NCBI GenBank assembly: GCA_963838795.1
Contig: CAWISL010000005.1
Coordinates: forward strand, 248,001-312,000
DNA: 64,000 nt
Source: JAIBJN01 sp963838795
GTDB taxonomy: Bacteria; Actinomycetota; Thermoleophilia; Gaiellales; Gaiellaceae
Direction: 5' to 3'
In this document: positions 52,809 to 61,487 of the stretch, one piece after another
Position numbering within the stretch: position 1 is the stretch's first letter
Layout of the letters: each line of letters starts with the position of its first letter
Position numbers and translations under genes: made by a program
The notes under the pieces: generated by a model
Database searches by the model: none
What the model saw: only the letters and a program-made list of their open reading frames with translations
Told to the model about the DNA's origin: nothing

Positions 52809-53971
52809 ACGAGACTCGTGCCCGCGACTCGCTCCTGGCCGTGCCCGTCCCGGACGAGCTGGAGGCCCAGCGGCGCAGCTGGTCAGTCGTGCGCAGGGCC
52901 TACGCGGAGCGCGAGCCGGCGCCCGCACCCAGACGCCGGTTGCGGCTCCTGGTTGCGGTCGCCGTAATGGCCGTGCTGGTGGCAGCGGCGCTTTCCCCGC
53001 CCGGGCGCTCGGTCGGCGGCTGGATCCACGACCGCGTGGCCGGCGAGGAGGCCACGGAGCCCGCGCTCGTCCGGCTGCCGAGCGCGGGGCGGCTTCTCGT
53101 CATCTCCGAGCAGGGCCCCTGGATCGTCAGAGTCGACGGATCGAAGCGCCTCCTCGGAAGCTACGAGGACGCATCCTTCTCCCCGAACGGGCTGTTCGTC
53201 ATCGCCACCGGCGGACTCCGGCTCGTCGCGGTCGAGCCGGACAGCGACAGGCGCTGGTCCGTCACCAGGCCGACGCCCGTCGCGGACGCCCGCTGGGCGC
53301 CGAGCCCGGGCTTCCACGTCGCCTACCGCGAGGGCGAGACCTTGCGGGTCGTCGGCGGCGACGGCACGGGCGACAGGCTGCTGGCTGAGGACGTCGCCCC
53401 GGTCGCGCCCGCCTGGCGACCCGGGGAGGGCCGAACGGTGCTCGCCTATACCTCCGCGGACGGCCGCGTCCGCGTTGTCGAGGCCGACGGCGAGCAGCTC
53501 TGGGTCGCCGACCCCGGCGCGGCGCCGGAGCAGCTCGTCTGGTCCGACGACGCGGGCGTCCTCCTCGTGGTCACGTCAGGCCGACGACATCCTCTCTACA
53601 ACGCCGGTGGAAGACCGGCCGGGGCCCTGGAGACGCCCGAAGGTCAGGACGTGCTCGACGCGGCGTTCGCTCCCGGCACGCGCGACATCGCGTACACGGT
53701 GTTCGACCCCGGGAGCGGCCGGAGCTCGATCAGGCTCGGGAGCCAGCAGCTCCAGCAGGGCCAGGGGCGCCTCGAGGACCTCGTGTTCTCGCCGAACGGA
53801 AGCTGGCTCCTGACGGGTTGGTCCGAGGCGGATCAGCTGCTCTTCCTGCGCCTCCCCGGCGTCAGCCGCATCGTCGCGGTTCCCGACATCCGGCGCGAGT
53901 TCGACCCGGGCGGCGTCGGCGCGACGACGTTCCCCCGCGTGGCCGAGTGGTGCTGCGCGGGGACTGGCTAG
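52805..53971 (+). CDS. Membrane-anchored beta-propeller protein, putative anti-sigma factor
   Basis: 388 residues. About 50 cytoplasmic residues (RRSWSVVRRAYAEREPAPAP), one membrane span LRLLVAVAVMAVLVAAALS, then a large extracytoplasmic part with propeller-like blades (ASFSPNGLFVIATGGLRLVA, DARWAPSPGFHVAYREGETL, LVWSDDAGVLLVVTSGRRHP, LVFSPNGSWLLTGWSEADQL). No HxxxCxxC zinc anti-sigma motif is present, so the sigma-binding part would be of another type. Start overlaps the sigma gene. C-terminal EWCCAGTG. Similar blades occur in the proteins at 1953 and 49557. Confidence 0.82.
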   Translation: MNETRARDSLLAVPVPDELEAQRRSWSVVRRAYAEREPAPAPRRRLRLLVAVAVMAVLVAAALSPPGRSVGGWIHDRVAGEEATEPALVRLPSAGRLLVISEQGPWIVRVDGSKRLLGSYEDASFSPNGLFVIATGGLRLVAVEPDSDRRWSVTRPTPVADARWAPSPGFHVAYREGETLRVVGGDGTGDRLLAEDVAPVAPAWRPGEGRTVLAYTSADGRVRVVEADGEQLWVADPGAAPEQLVWSDDAGVLLVVTSGRRHPLYNAGGRPAGALETPEGQDVLDAAFAPGTRDIAYTVFDPGSGRSSIRLGSQQLQQGQGRLEDLVFSPNGSWLLTGWSEADQLLFLRLPGVSRIVAVPDIRREFDPGGVGATTFPRVAEWCCAGTG

Positions 53972-54405
53972 TAGCCGTAGCCCGAGTCGTCGTCGGTGGT
54001 CGTCTCGTCCGTGGTGGTGCCGGCTCCGCCGCCGCCCACCGTGATCGTCCCCTCCATCCCGCGTTCCCGGTGGTCGCCGACCGGGCAGTAGATCTCGTAC
54101 TCGCCGTCCTCGCCGAGGTCGACGTCCAGGTCAGCCGACTCGCCGGGGTCGAGGTCCGCGGTCTCGACTTCGCCGGCCGGGCCTTCGACCTCGAGCGCGT
54201 GCACGACCCCGCCCTCGTTGACCACGTGGAACGTGTAGGAGCCCGGCTCGAGTGGGATCGCCGAGGGCTCGATGACGAACTCGCTGAGGGCGACGTCGAC
54301 CACCGCGCCGGCGCCGCTCGGCGCGGCGCCCTCGTCGGTCCCCTCCTCCCCACCGCAGCCTGGGAGGAGGAAGAGAGCGAGCGCGGCGAGGAGGAGGCGG
54401 CGCAT
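53968..54405 (-). CDS. Cupredoxin-domain lipoprotein
   Basis: 145 residues, membrane-anchored by Cys17 (LALFLLPGCGG). The plastocyanin-like fold carries a full type-1 copper set: His69 (GVVHALEVEG) and Cys107, His112 and Met117 (YCPVGDHRERGMEG). A Thr/Asp-rich tail follows. It could carry electrons or bind copper at the outer membrane face. It is convergent with the propeller gene (stops overlap) and divergent from a His-rich four-helix lipoprotein, with a shared palindrome between them. Confidence 0.9.
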   Translation of the reverse strand: MRRLLLAALALFLLPGCGGEEGTDEGAAPSGAGAVVDVALSEFVIEPSAIPLEPGSYTFHVVNEGGVVHALEVEGPAGEVETADLDPGESADLDVDLGEDGEYEIYCPVGDHRERGMEGTITVGGGGAGTTTDETTTDDDSGYGY

Positions 54406-54450
54406 CGCAGATCCATACGCAGCAGCGCCTGAACCGGTTTTGGTGTCGCT

Positions 54451-54467
54451 TGTCGCGAACCGCGACA
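54451..54467. promoter_or_regulatory. Inverted repeat TGTCGCG-AAC-CGCGACA between two lipoprotein genes
   Basis: A perfect 7-3-7 repeat 46 bases from the cupredoxin start and 53 bases from the helical lipoprotein start. Its place and symmetry suit a dimeric regulator controlling both genes. Confidence 0.45.
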
Positions 54468-54519
54468 TGGGCTCGAGCGAACCAGGCATGCCCACGAGAC
54501 ACCAGATCAGGGAGACACG

Positions 54520-55788
54520 ATGAAACTCAGAACGCTCCTCGCGCTCCTCGCCGTCAGCGCGTCCGCAGCCCTCGGGCTCGCAGCGTGCGGTGGGGACGAC
54601 GACGATGCCGCCTCCGACACTCCGGCGCCCGCCCAGACGGAGACCGGCGGCATGTCGGACGACATGGCGGTGGCCGCGGACACCATGAGCCCGGCCGCCG
54701 ACCTGCGAGTCACGCTGGACTCGCTCCTCGGCGAGCATGCGCTCCTCGCCGTCGCCGCCACCCAGAAGGGGCTCGACGGCGCCGAGGACTTCGAGGCTGC
54801 GGCAGCAGCGCTCGACGAGAACTCGGTCGAGGTCGCCGATGCGATCGGATCCGTCTACGGCGACGAGGCCGCTGAGCAGTTCCTCGACGGACCGAGCCTC
54901 TGGCGGGATCACATCTCGTTCTTCGTCGACTACACCGTCGGCCTCGCCGGTCAGGACAAGGCCGCACAGAAGCAGGCCGTCGACGACCTGACGGGCTATA
55001 CGGGCGCGTTCTCCGGCTTCCTCGCCGAGGCCACGGGCCTCCCGCAGGAGACCCTCCAGGAGGGGCTCGTCACGCACATCACGCAGCTGAAGGGCCAGCT
55101 CGACGCCTACGCGAAGAAGGACTACGCGGAGGCATACGACCTCACGCGCATGGCCTACGCCCACATGTTCGAGACGGGCGACGCTCTCTCGGGCGCCATC
55201 GCGGAGCAGTCGCCCGACCTGTTCCCGCTCGAGCCGGCGACGATGGCCGCCTCCGACCTGCGGGTGACGCTCGACCGGCTCCTCGGGGAGCACGCCGTCC
55301 TGGCGATGCTCGCCACGCAGAAGGGCTACTCGGGCGCGTCCGACTTCGAGGCGATCGCCGCCGCGCTCGACGAGAACTCGGTCGAGCTCTCCGAGGCGAT
55401 CGGCTCCGTCTACGGCGACGAGGCCGCCGCGCAGTTCCTCGACGGCCCGAGCCTCTGGCGCGACCACATCAAGTTCTTCGTGGACTACACGGTCGCGTTG
55501 GCCGAGAAGGACGAGGCGGGCCAGCAGGAGGCGGTCGACAACCTCACCGGGTACACCGGGGCGTTCTCCGGCTTCCTCGCCGAGGCGACCGGCCTCCCCC
55601 AGGAGGCGCTCCAGGAGGGCCTGACGATGCACATCACCCAGCTGAAGGGCGCTCTCGACGCCTACGCGGCAGGCGACTACGAGGAGTCGTACTCGCTCTT
55701 CCGCGAGGCGTACAAGCACATGGTCGCGACCGGCGACACGCTCGCCATGGGCATCGTCGCCAAGAACGCGGACATGTTCTCCCGTTAG
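54520..55788 (+). CDS. Lipoprotein with two tandem His-bearing four-helix bundles
   Basis: 422 residues. Lipobox LGLAAC with Cys23, then an Asp-rich linker. Two copies of a helical unit (about 61-240 and 246-422) share runs such as DENSVE, AIGSVYGDEAA, QFLDGPSLWRDHI, GYTGAFSGFLAEATGLPQE and HITQLKG. Each unit has four His at matching places: 73, 131, 186, 215 and 258, 316, 371, 400, one per predicted helix, next to Glu or Asp (GEHA, WRDH). This looks like a metal-binding bundle. Related single or double units occur in Bacillota lipoproteins of unknown role, as I recall. SD GGGAG before the ATG. Confidence 0.85.
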   Translation: MKLRTLLALLAVSASAALGLAACGGDDDDAASDTPAPAQTETGGMSDDMAVAADTMSPAADLRVTLDSLLGEHALLAVAATQKGLDGAEDFEAAAAALDENSVEVADAIGSVYGDEAAEQFLDGPSLWRDHISFFVDYTVGLAGQDKAAQKQAVDDLTGYTGAFSGFLAEATGLPQETLQEGLVTHITQLKGQLDAYAKKDYAEAYDLTRMAYAHMFETGDALSGAIAEQSPDLFPLEPATMAASDLRVTLDRLLGEHAVLAMLATQKGYSGASDFEAIAAALDENSVELSEAIGSVYGDEAAAQFLDGPSLWRDHIKFFVDYTVALAEKDEAGQQEAVDNLTGYTGAFSGFLAEATGLPQEALQEGLTMHITQLKGALDAYAAGDYEESYSLFREAYKHMVATGDTLAMGIVAKNADMFSR

Positions 55789-55803
55789 GTCGAACCGGCC
55801 GTC

Positions 55804-55832
55804 ACCGGGCTGCGAATCACGTACAGCCCGGT
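55804..55832 (+). terminator. Hairpin after the four-helix lipoprotein gene
   Basis: ACCGGGCT (55804-55811) and AGCCCGGT (55825-55832) form an 8-bp stem 16 bases after the stop codon; no T-run. Confidence 0.4.
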
Positions 55833-55854
55833 TGCGAGCCCCCCGGCTCCGGCC

Positions 55855-55903
55855 GACGCCCCCGGTGACCTCCCTGCCGTCACCGGGGGCGTCGGACTAT
55901 TCT
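55855..55903 (+). promoter_or_regulatory. 15-bp inverted repeat and -10 box upstream of the amidohydrolase
   Basis: GACGCCCCCGGTGAC (55855-55869) and GTCACCGGGGGCGTC (55879-55893) are perfect complements around nine bases. TATTCT (55898-55903) follows and ends six bases before the GTG at 55910. The repeat covers the -35 zone, so it may be an operator; it could also end transcription from the gene before. Confidence 0.5.
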
Positions 55904-55909
55904 CGGGGC

Positions 55910-57452
55910 GTGATCCTGGAGAACGGCGTCGTCCGCACCCTCGATACGTCGCTCCCGAAAGCCGCCGCGCTCGCGATCGCCGGAGAGCGGGTCGCGGGCG
56001 GGATCGGCACGCACGAGACCGCCCTTGCGAGCCCCGAGCGCGTCGACCTCGGCGGGAGGTGCGTCCTTCCCGGGTTCACGGACTCACACGTGCACTTCCC
56101 GACGTGGGCGCTCGCCCAGCGCCAGGTGCGCCTGGAGGGAGCCGCGGTCGCTCGACGACGCGCTGGCGCGGGTCGCCTCGGCGGTCCGGGAGGTGCCGAG
56201 CGGGCAATGGCTCCGGGGCCTCGGCTGGCGGAGCGGCGAATGGTCGCCTGCCGCCGAGCCGACGAAACAGGCGCTCGACTCGATCACGGGCGACGTCCCC
56301 GTCGCGCTCATGTCGAAGGACTACCACTCCCTCTGGCTCAACTCGACGGCGCTCGCGCTCGCGGACGGCGAGCTCCAGGTGCCGGGAGGCGTCGTCGAGC
56401 GCGACGAGCAGGGCGAGCCCACGGGCGTCCTCCGGGAGGAGTGCGCCTGGCACTTCCGGGATGTCTACGTCCGCCCCACCGAGGACGAGATGGTCGACGC
56501 CTGCCGGGAGGGGATCCCGCTCGCGCTCTCCCGGGGAGTGGTGGCGATCCACGACAAGGACGGGTGGCTGGGGGCGCTGCGCGTCTTCCAGCGGCTCAAG
56601 GACGAGAGCGCGCTGAACCTGCGCGTCTGGCAGTCGCTCCCCTGGGACCTGCTCGACCGCCTCGAGGAGGTCGGGGTCGCGTCCGGACTGGGCGACGAGC
56701 TGCTCCGGGTGGGGTACATCAAGGCCTTCCTCGACGGGACGCTCGGCTCGCGGACGGCGCTCCTGCTCGACGGCTCCGGCGTCGAGATCGTCGGCTACGA
56801 GAAGTTCGTGGACATCGTCCGCCGGAGCGCGCGCGCCGGCTTTCCGGTGGCGGTGCACGCGATCGGCGACCGTGCCAACCGGCGGGCGCTCGACGCCTTC
56901 GAGGAGACGCAGGACGAGTGGCGCCCCCGCGGCCTCCGCCAGCGAATCGAGCACGCGCAGCTGCTCGCGCCGGAGGACGTGGGCCGCTTCGCCGAGCTGG
57001 GCGTCGCCGCCTCCGTCCAGTTCAGCCATGCCCCGTCCGACCGCGACCTCGCGGACGTGTTCTGGGCGGGGAAGACCGGGGGCGCCTACGCGTTCCGCTC
57101 GCTCGTCGACTCTGGCGCACTCGTGGCGAACGGCTCCGACGCGCCCGTCGAGGAGCTCGACCCGCTCTTCGGGATCAGGGCCGGCGTCACGCGCTCGCTC
57201 GACGACCGCGAGGCCTGGCATCCCGAGCAGGCGGTGACCGTGGAGCAGGCCTTGCATGCGACCTGCGTGGCCCCGGCCTGGCTCACGCGCGACGAGCGAC
57301 GCCGCGGCAAGCTCCTCCCCGGCTACCTGGCCGACCTCGTCGTCCTCGACCGCGATCCGCTCGACTGCCCTGTCCAAGAGCTCGGCGAGGTCCAGGTGGT
57401 GGCGACGATGCTCGGCGGCCGCTGGGTGCACAATCCCCCGCCCTGGGACTGA
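55910..57452 (+). CDS. Amidohydrolase, YtcJ/amidohydrolase 3 family (one frameshift)
   Basis: Metal-dependent hydrolase. GTG 55910 starts ILENGVVRTLDTSLPKAAAL; metal-site His in LPGFTDSHVHFPTW. The frame changes near 56150, then is clean: LMSKDYHSLWLNSTALAL, VYVRPTEDEMVDACREGIPL, YIKAFLDGTLGSRTALLLDG, VAVHAIGDRANRRALDAFEE, RIEHAQLLAPEDVGRFAELG and ANGSDAPVEELDPLFGI. About 514 residues, normal for this family. N-acyl or amide substrate unknown. Operator-like repeat and -10 box just upstream. Confidence 0.92.
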
Positions 57453-57465
57453 GGGACTGCAGGGC

Positions 57466-57484
57466 TACAATGCGCATATGCGCA
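57466..57484 (+). promoter_or_regulatory. -10 box and start-codon palindrome of the HxlR gene
   Basis: TACAAT (57466-57471) lies six bases before the ATG at 57478. TGCGCATATGCGCA (57471-57484) is a perfect 14-base palindrome spanning the transcript start and the start codon, a good place for autorepression. Confidence 0.6.
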
Positions 57485-57846
57485 CGATGCGACCCGTCCA
57501 CGACGAGGAGTGCGCGGTCGCCTGTACGGCCGACATCATCGGCTCGAAGTGGACGGCGATCATCGTCCACGACCTTTCAGAAGGTCCGCGGCGGTTTTCC
57601 GAGCTGGAGCGCTCCTGCCCGGGCATCAGCCCGCGGACGCTCTCGGAGCGGCTGCGCGTCCTCGAGCAGGACGACATGATCGAGAGGCACGCCGCGGCAC
57701 GGCGGGCCGAGTACGAGCTGACGGAGAAAGGCACGGCGCTTCTCCCGATCATCGAGGAGATGCGCCGCTTCGGGCATTCCTGGCTCGTCACCGACGAGAC
57801 CCACACGCACGCCCACGGCGGCAAGAGTGTCGCTCCGGCCGCGTAG
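57478..57846 (+). CDS. HxlR/DUF24-family transcription regulator
   Basis: Winged-helix regulator, 122 residues. HDEECAVACTADIIGSKWTA gives two N-terminal Cys (EEC and AC), the redox-sensing position of this family; RRFSELERSCPGISPRTLSE and RLRVLEQDDMIERH form the DNA-binding wing. His-rich tail THTHAHGG. It likely represses its own gene through the palindrome at its start, and perhaps responds to thiol stress (family knowledge, not shown). The next gene overlaps its last 20 bases. Confidence 0.92.
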   Translation: MRTMRPVHDEECAVACTADIIGSKWTAIIVHDLSEGPRRFSELERSCPGISPRTLSERLRVLEQDDMIERHAAARRAEYELTEKGTALLPIIEEMRRFGHSWLVTDETHTHAHGGKSVAPAA

Positions 57847-58444
57847 AGCGGTTCTCGTCGCCGCCCTCGCCGCGACCGCAGTCGGCCTGACCGCGGCGCC
57901 CGCCTCGGCCAAGGAGGACGTGGAGGCGACGCTGACGGCGCCGATTCCCCTCGACGCTGCGCCCGGCGACGAGATCACCGTCGCCTGGAAGCTCTTTTCC
58001 GTCGACGACGAGGGAGAGCGGCAGCCGTTCGGAGCATCGGGCGTGATCGTGCAGCTCGAGAGTGCTTCCGGCGGGACGCCGACGGTCGGCTTCGCAACGG
58101 GGGACGGTGGCGGGAAGGGCAGCTTCGAGGCAGTGGTGTTCGTTCCCGAGGGTGGAATCGGCGGCATCGCGATCGGCCTGGGCGGAACCGCCTCCGACTC
58201 GGCCGGTACGCGCGCAAGCTACGTCTACTTCCCGGTTACCAACAGCCCGTTGCGGGCAGTGACTGATCCGACCCTTCTCGAGGCCGTGGCAGCCCCGGGC
58301 GCGCCGGCACCCGTCGAACCCGCCGCGAGCTCTGGCGGTAGTTCGGGCATCTGGATCACAGTCCTCGCGCTCGCCGGCCTCGGGGCACTCACCGCGGTCG
58401 TTGTGCTCCTAAGACGCCGCCGACACCCAGCAGCCGCAGCCTAA
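57827..58444 (+). CDS. Exported protein with C-terminal membrane anchor
   Basis: 205 residues from GTG 57827, inside the end of the HxlR gene. Signal RRAVLVAALAATAVGLTAAP ending ASA; an extracytoplasmic beta-sandwich-like part (AAPGDEITVAWKLFSVDDEG, GVIVQLESASGGTPTVGFAT); then Ser/Gly linker, membrane span WITVLALAGLGALTAVVVLL and RRRRHPAAAA. This is a type I anchored surface protein without LPXTG. Translational overlap ties its expression to HxlR. Its stop overlaps that of the proline dehydrogenase gene. Confidence 0.82.
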   Translation: MSLRPRRAVLVAALAATAVGLTAAPASAKEDVEATLTAPIPLDAAPGDEITVAWKLFSVDDEGERQPFGASGVIVQLESASGGTPTVGFATGDGGGKGSFEAVVFVPEGGIGGIAIGLGGTASDSAGTRASYVYFPVTNSPLRAVTDPTLLEAVAAPGAPAPVEPAASSGGSSGIWITVLALAGLGALTAVVVLLRRRRHPAAAA

Positions 58445-59379
58445 CGTCGCACCAGGTTCCGCACGACGAACGTGAGGTTCGCAGGCCGCTCGGCCAGGCG
58501 GCGCATGAAGAACCGGAACCACTCCGGGCCGTACGCGGCCGCCACCAGAACCTTGTAGCCGCGGGCCGCCAGATCGAGCTGCAGCTGCGGGCGCACGCCG
58601 TAGAGCATCTGGAGCTCGAAGCGGTCGCGGCCGATTCCCTCCCGCTCGGCGAAGGCGAGGGCGTGCTCGATCATCCGCTCGTCGTGCGTGGCGATCGCCG
58701 TGTAGCCTCCGCCGGTCAGCGAGCGCTCCACGAGACGCAGGTAGGCGGCGTCCACGTCCTCCTTCTTCGGGTAGGCGACGGACTCCGGCTCCAGGTACGC
58801 GCCCTTCACGAACCTGAGGTTGGGCGCGAGCGGGAGCAGGCTCTCGAGGTCGCCCGGCGTCCGGTAGAGGTAGGACTGGAGCACCGTGCCGACGTTGTCG
58901 TGCCCGGCGTCCCGCAGACGTCGGTAGACGTGGAGCGTCGAGTCGACGAGCCCGGAGTGCTCCATGTCCAGGCGGATGAAGTTTCCGAGCTCGCCGGCGC
59001 GTTCGACGACCCGGCGGACGTTCTCGTAGGCGAGCTCCTCGTCGATGTCGAGGCCGAGGTGCGTCAGCTTCACGGCGACGTTGGTCCGCAGTGACTCCGC
59101 GTCCAAGCGGGCGAGGATCACGAGGTACTCCTCGACCACCTCGCGCGTCTGGGCGTCCTCGAGGACGTCCTCGCCCAGGAGCGTCGTGTTCGTGTGGAGC
59201 CCGCGCTCGTTCAGTCGGCGGAGGACGGCGACGCAGCTGTCCAGATCCTCGCCCGCGACGAAGCGGGACGCGCCCAGCCGCAGGCCGTGCCGGTCGGCGA
59301 ACCGGCGGGCGCGCGGGCTCGCTGACGACGCCAGGATCGCCTTGCGAAGCGCGCCGTTGACCGCCCGGCCGATCGCCAC
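58441..59379 (-). CDS. Proline dehydrogenase
   Basis: FAD TIM-barrel enzyme oxidising proline to pyrroline-5-carboxylate. 312 residues from GTG 59379. RLDMEHSGLVDSTL, VGTVLQSYLYRTPGDLES, VKGAYLEPESVAYPKKEDVD, IATHDERMIEHALAFAERE and FELQMLYGVRPQLQLDLAAR are diagnostic of monofunctional PRODH. It starts two bases after the M20 peptidase stop; the peptidase may release proline or similar amino acids for it. The P5C dehydrogenase is not in the window. Confidence 0.94.
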   Translation of the reverse strand: MAIGRAVNGALRKAILASSASPRARRFADRHGLRLGASRFVAGEDLDSCVAVLRRLNERGLHTNTTLLGEDVLEDAQTREVVEEYLVILARLDAESLRTNVAVKLTHLGLDIDEELAYENVRRVVERAGELGNFIRLDMEHSGLVDSTLHVYRRLRDAGHDNVGTVLQSYLYRTPGDLESLLPLAPNLRFVKGAYLEPESVAYPKKEDVDAAYLRLVERSLTGGGYTAIATHDERMIEHALAFAEREGIGRDRFELQMLYGVRPQLQLDLAARGYKVLVAAAYGPEWFRFFMRRLAERPANLTFVVRNLVRR

Positions 59380-59381
59380 GG

Positions 59382-60707
59382 TCAGCGCAGGTCGCCGAGG
59401 GCGACCAGCGTCTCCCGGGCGGCGTCGACGCCGAGCGGGATGTAGCGGGCGAGCAGGCGCTCGTTCGGCGAGTGCATGTTCGCGTCGGGCAGAGCGAAGC
59501 CGGTGAGGATTGTGGGAATGCCCCGGTCTGCGAGCGCGGGGACGAGCGGGATCGAGCCGCCCGAGCGAAGCAGCAGCGGCCGGCGGCCGAGCACGCGCTC
59601 GAAGGCGTCCTGCGCGAGGCTCACCGCAGCGGCGTCGGGCGGGATCAAGCCGGGCGGACCGGCCGACCGCCGCTCGATGTCGAGCTCGGAGCCTTCCGGG
59701 GCAGCCTCGCGGAGGAGGCGCTCGAAGGCGGCGGCGATCTCCTCGGCGTCCTGCCCGGGCGCGAGGCGGATGGAGACGTTGGCCTCGGCGAGAACCGGCA
59801 GGACGGTCTTCGTGAGGGCTGACTCGCCACCTTGGATCCCGTTCACGTCCACGGCCGGGGCGGCGAACGTGCGTGGGTAGAGATCATCGGCGGCGTCCGC
59901 GTCCATGGGCCTGGCGCCCGCCTCCGCGAGGACGACCGCGCCCGGATCGAGCTCCTGCCACGACCTCAGCTCTTCCTCCGTCGGCGGCGCGACGCCTGCT
60001 CGCAGCTCGTCAGGGAGTGCGATGACCGCGTCGAGCGTCCGCATGAGCGCGTGCACGGCGTTCAGGGCGGCGCCGCCGAACATGCCGGAGTGGAGGTCGC
60101 GCTCGCCGCTCCGCAGGCGGACGTGGAAGTAGACGAGCCCGCGCACCGCCAGGTCGAACGCGGGCACGTCCTCGCGGGGCATGCCGCTGTCGAAGATGAG
60201 GCAGGCGTCGGCGCCACGCTCGTCGGCCGCGAGGAAGTCGACGATCGAGTGGCCGCCGATCTCCTCCTCCCCGTCGAACGCCACCCGGACGTTCACCGGC
60301 AGCGCCCCCTCTTCTGCGAGCAGCCGGGCGGCCTTCAACAGGAGGTAGGAGTTGCCCTTGTCGTCGACCGCGCCGCGGCAGTAGAGGTAGCCGTCGCGGA
60401 TCTCGGGCTCGAACGGGTCCGACTCCCAGAGCTCGAGCGGCGCCGGAGGCTGGACGTCGAAATGGCCGTAGAGGAGGACGGTCGGCGCGTCGGCGGCGCC
60501 CGCGGAGGCGCGGATCTCGCCGACGGCGAGCGGGTGCGTCGTCGTCTCGACCAGCTCGGCCTCCCCGCCGGCCCCTTCGACGAACTCGCAGAGCCACTCC
60601 CCCGAGGCGCGAACGTCCCCGGCGTGGGCGGGGTCGGCGGAGACGCTCGGGATGCGAAGCCAGTCGGAAAGCTCGGCGAGCCAGGCGGGGTCGACTGGGC
60701 GGTTCAC
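59382..60707 (-). CDS. M20-family metallopeptidase (dipeptidase-like)
   Basis: Zinc peptidase, 441 residues from GTG 60707. Ligands and catalytic residues: VLLYGHFDVQPPAPLELWES (His, Asp), YCRGAVDDKGN, RVAFDGEEEIGGHSI (Glu pair), CLIFDSGMPRED and the final His in NMHSPNERLL. The frame is open to 60740, but TAGACT lies seven bases before the GTG at 60707, so that start is preferred. Operon with proline dehydrogenase. Confidence 0.92.
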   Translation of the reverse strand: MNRPVDPAWLAELSDWLRIPSVSADPAHAGDVRASGEWLCEFVEGAGGEAELVETTTHPLAVGEIRASAGAADAPTVLLYGHFDVQPPAPLELWESDPFEPEIRDGYLYCRGAVDDKGNSYLLLKAARLLAEEGALPVNVRVAFDGEEEIGGHSIVDFLAADERGADACLIFDSGMPREDVPAFDLAVRGLVYFHVRLRSGERDLHSGMFGGAALNAVHALMRTLDAVIALPDELRAGVAPPTEEELRSWQELDPGAVVLAEAGARPMDADAADDLYPRTFAAPAVDVNGIQGGESALTKTVLPVLAEANVSIRLAPGQDAEEIAAAFERLLREAAPEGSELDIERRSAGPPGLIPPDAAAVSLAQDAFERVLGRRPLLLRSGGSIPLVPALADRGIPTILTGFALPDANMHSPNERLLARYIPLGVDAARETLVALGDLR

Positions 60708-60714
60708 GCGCGAG

Positions 60715-60720
60715 AGTCTA
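60715..60720 (-). promoter_or_regulatory. -10 box (TAGACT) of the M20 peptidase operon
   Basis: TAGACT ends seven bases before the GTG at 60707. Confidence 0.45.
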
Positions 60721-60773
60721 CGGGCCGCGAGTCGACGCATCGTCCTGCTCGGGCTCCTGCTACAAGGCAGTCT

Positions 60774-61418
60774 TTAGAGCAAGCGGGCGACGTACACCGG
60801 CGAGCCGAGCAGCGCGCGCCGTCCATGACCGTCGAGGACCCCTCGTGCCTCGGAATAGAGGTGCCGAACTGCGAGGAACTCGAACTCCTCCTCGGTCTCC
60901 TTCCAGCCCAGAGTGAGCTTGAAGACGGCCTGCTCCCAACTGAGCGGGCTGCCGGAAGCGTTTCGCCCGATGAGGCCGTCGGCAACGGTCGACACGACCG
61001 TGGCCTCCGAGAGAGCGCTCGGGGCCGTGTCGTTGGCGCGCACGGCGTCCGGATTCGCGTGCTTGAGAGACCCGCCGAGTGCAACGACCGTCTTCTGCGT
61101 CGTGGCACTGAAGACCACGACGGGCGGATGCACGTCATCAGAAGGTCCCCACCGCATGGGCAGAACTCCCTCGAAGAACCCCCGCGGGTCGTCGACGGAA
61201 CCAATCTTCTGTTCGTCTGCCAGGTGAGCCCTCACGGCCATGATCATCGCCTCACGGGTCTCCCGTGTCGGGCTCTTCGAGAATGCTGCCTCGATCACCT
61301 TCACGCTGACCTTCAGCGAGACCGCCACTCCCTCGAGGATTCGGCGAGGCACCTTGCCGCGGAAGTCACGGAGCTTCCGGTCAGAGACGTAGACGTAATC
61401 TCTGAAGGCCGCTACCAC
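60774..61418 (-). CDS. DUF7019-like protein
   Basis: 214 residues from GTG 61418. FRDYVYVSDRKLRDFRGKVP, LADEQKIGSVDDPRGFFEGV, LPMRWGPSDDVHPPVVVFSA and TTQKTVVALGGSLKHA recall the DUF7019 proteins of actinobacteria (SDxKL near the start, DDPxxxF and PMRW). The assignment rests on memory of those motifs. No signal peptide or membrane segment. GC content is lower than in the neighbours, which may point to recent arrival. Function unknown. Confidence 0.6.
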   Translation of the reverse strand: MVAAFRDYVYVSDRKLRDFRGKVPRRILEGVAVSLKVSVKVIEAAFSKSPTRETREAMIMAVRAHLADEQKIGSVDDPRGFFEGVLPMRWGPSDDVHPPVVVFSATTQKTVVALGGSLKHANPDAVRANDTAPSALSEATVVSTVADGLIGRNASGSPLSWEQAVFKLTLGWKETEEEFEFLAVRHLYSEARGVLDGHGRRALLGSPVYVARLL

Positions 61419-61487
61419 GCGCGCATTGTCCCATATCGCACATGCCCCGGTCGGCGTGCAGCGCGGGGTCTCGCCCGTCCGACCTAG

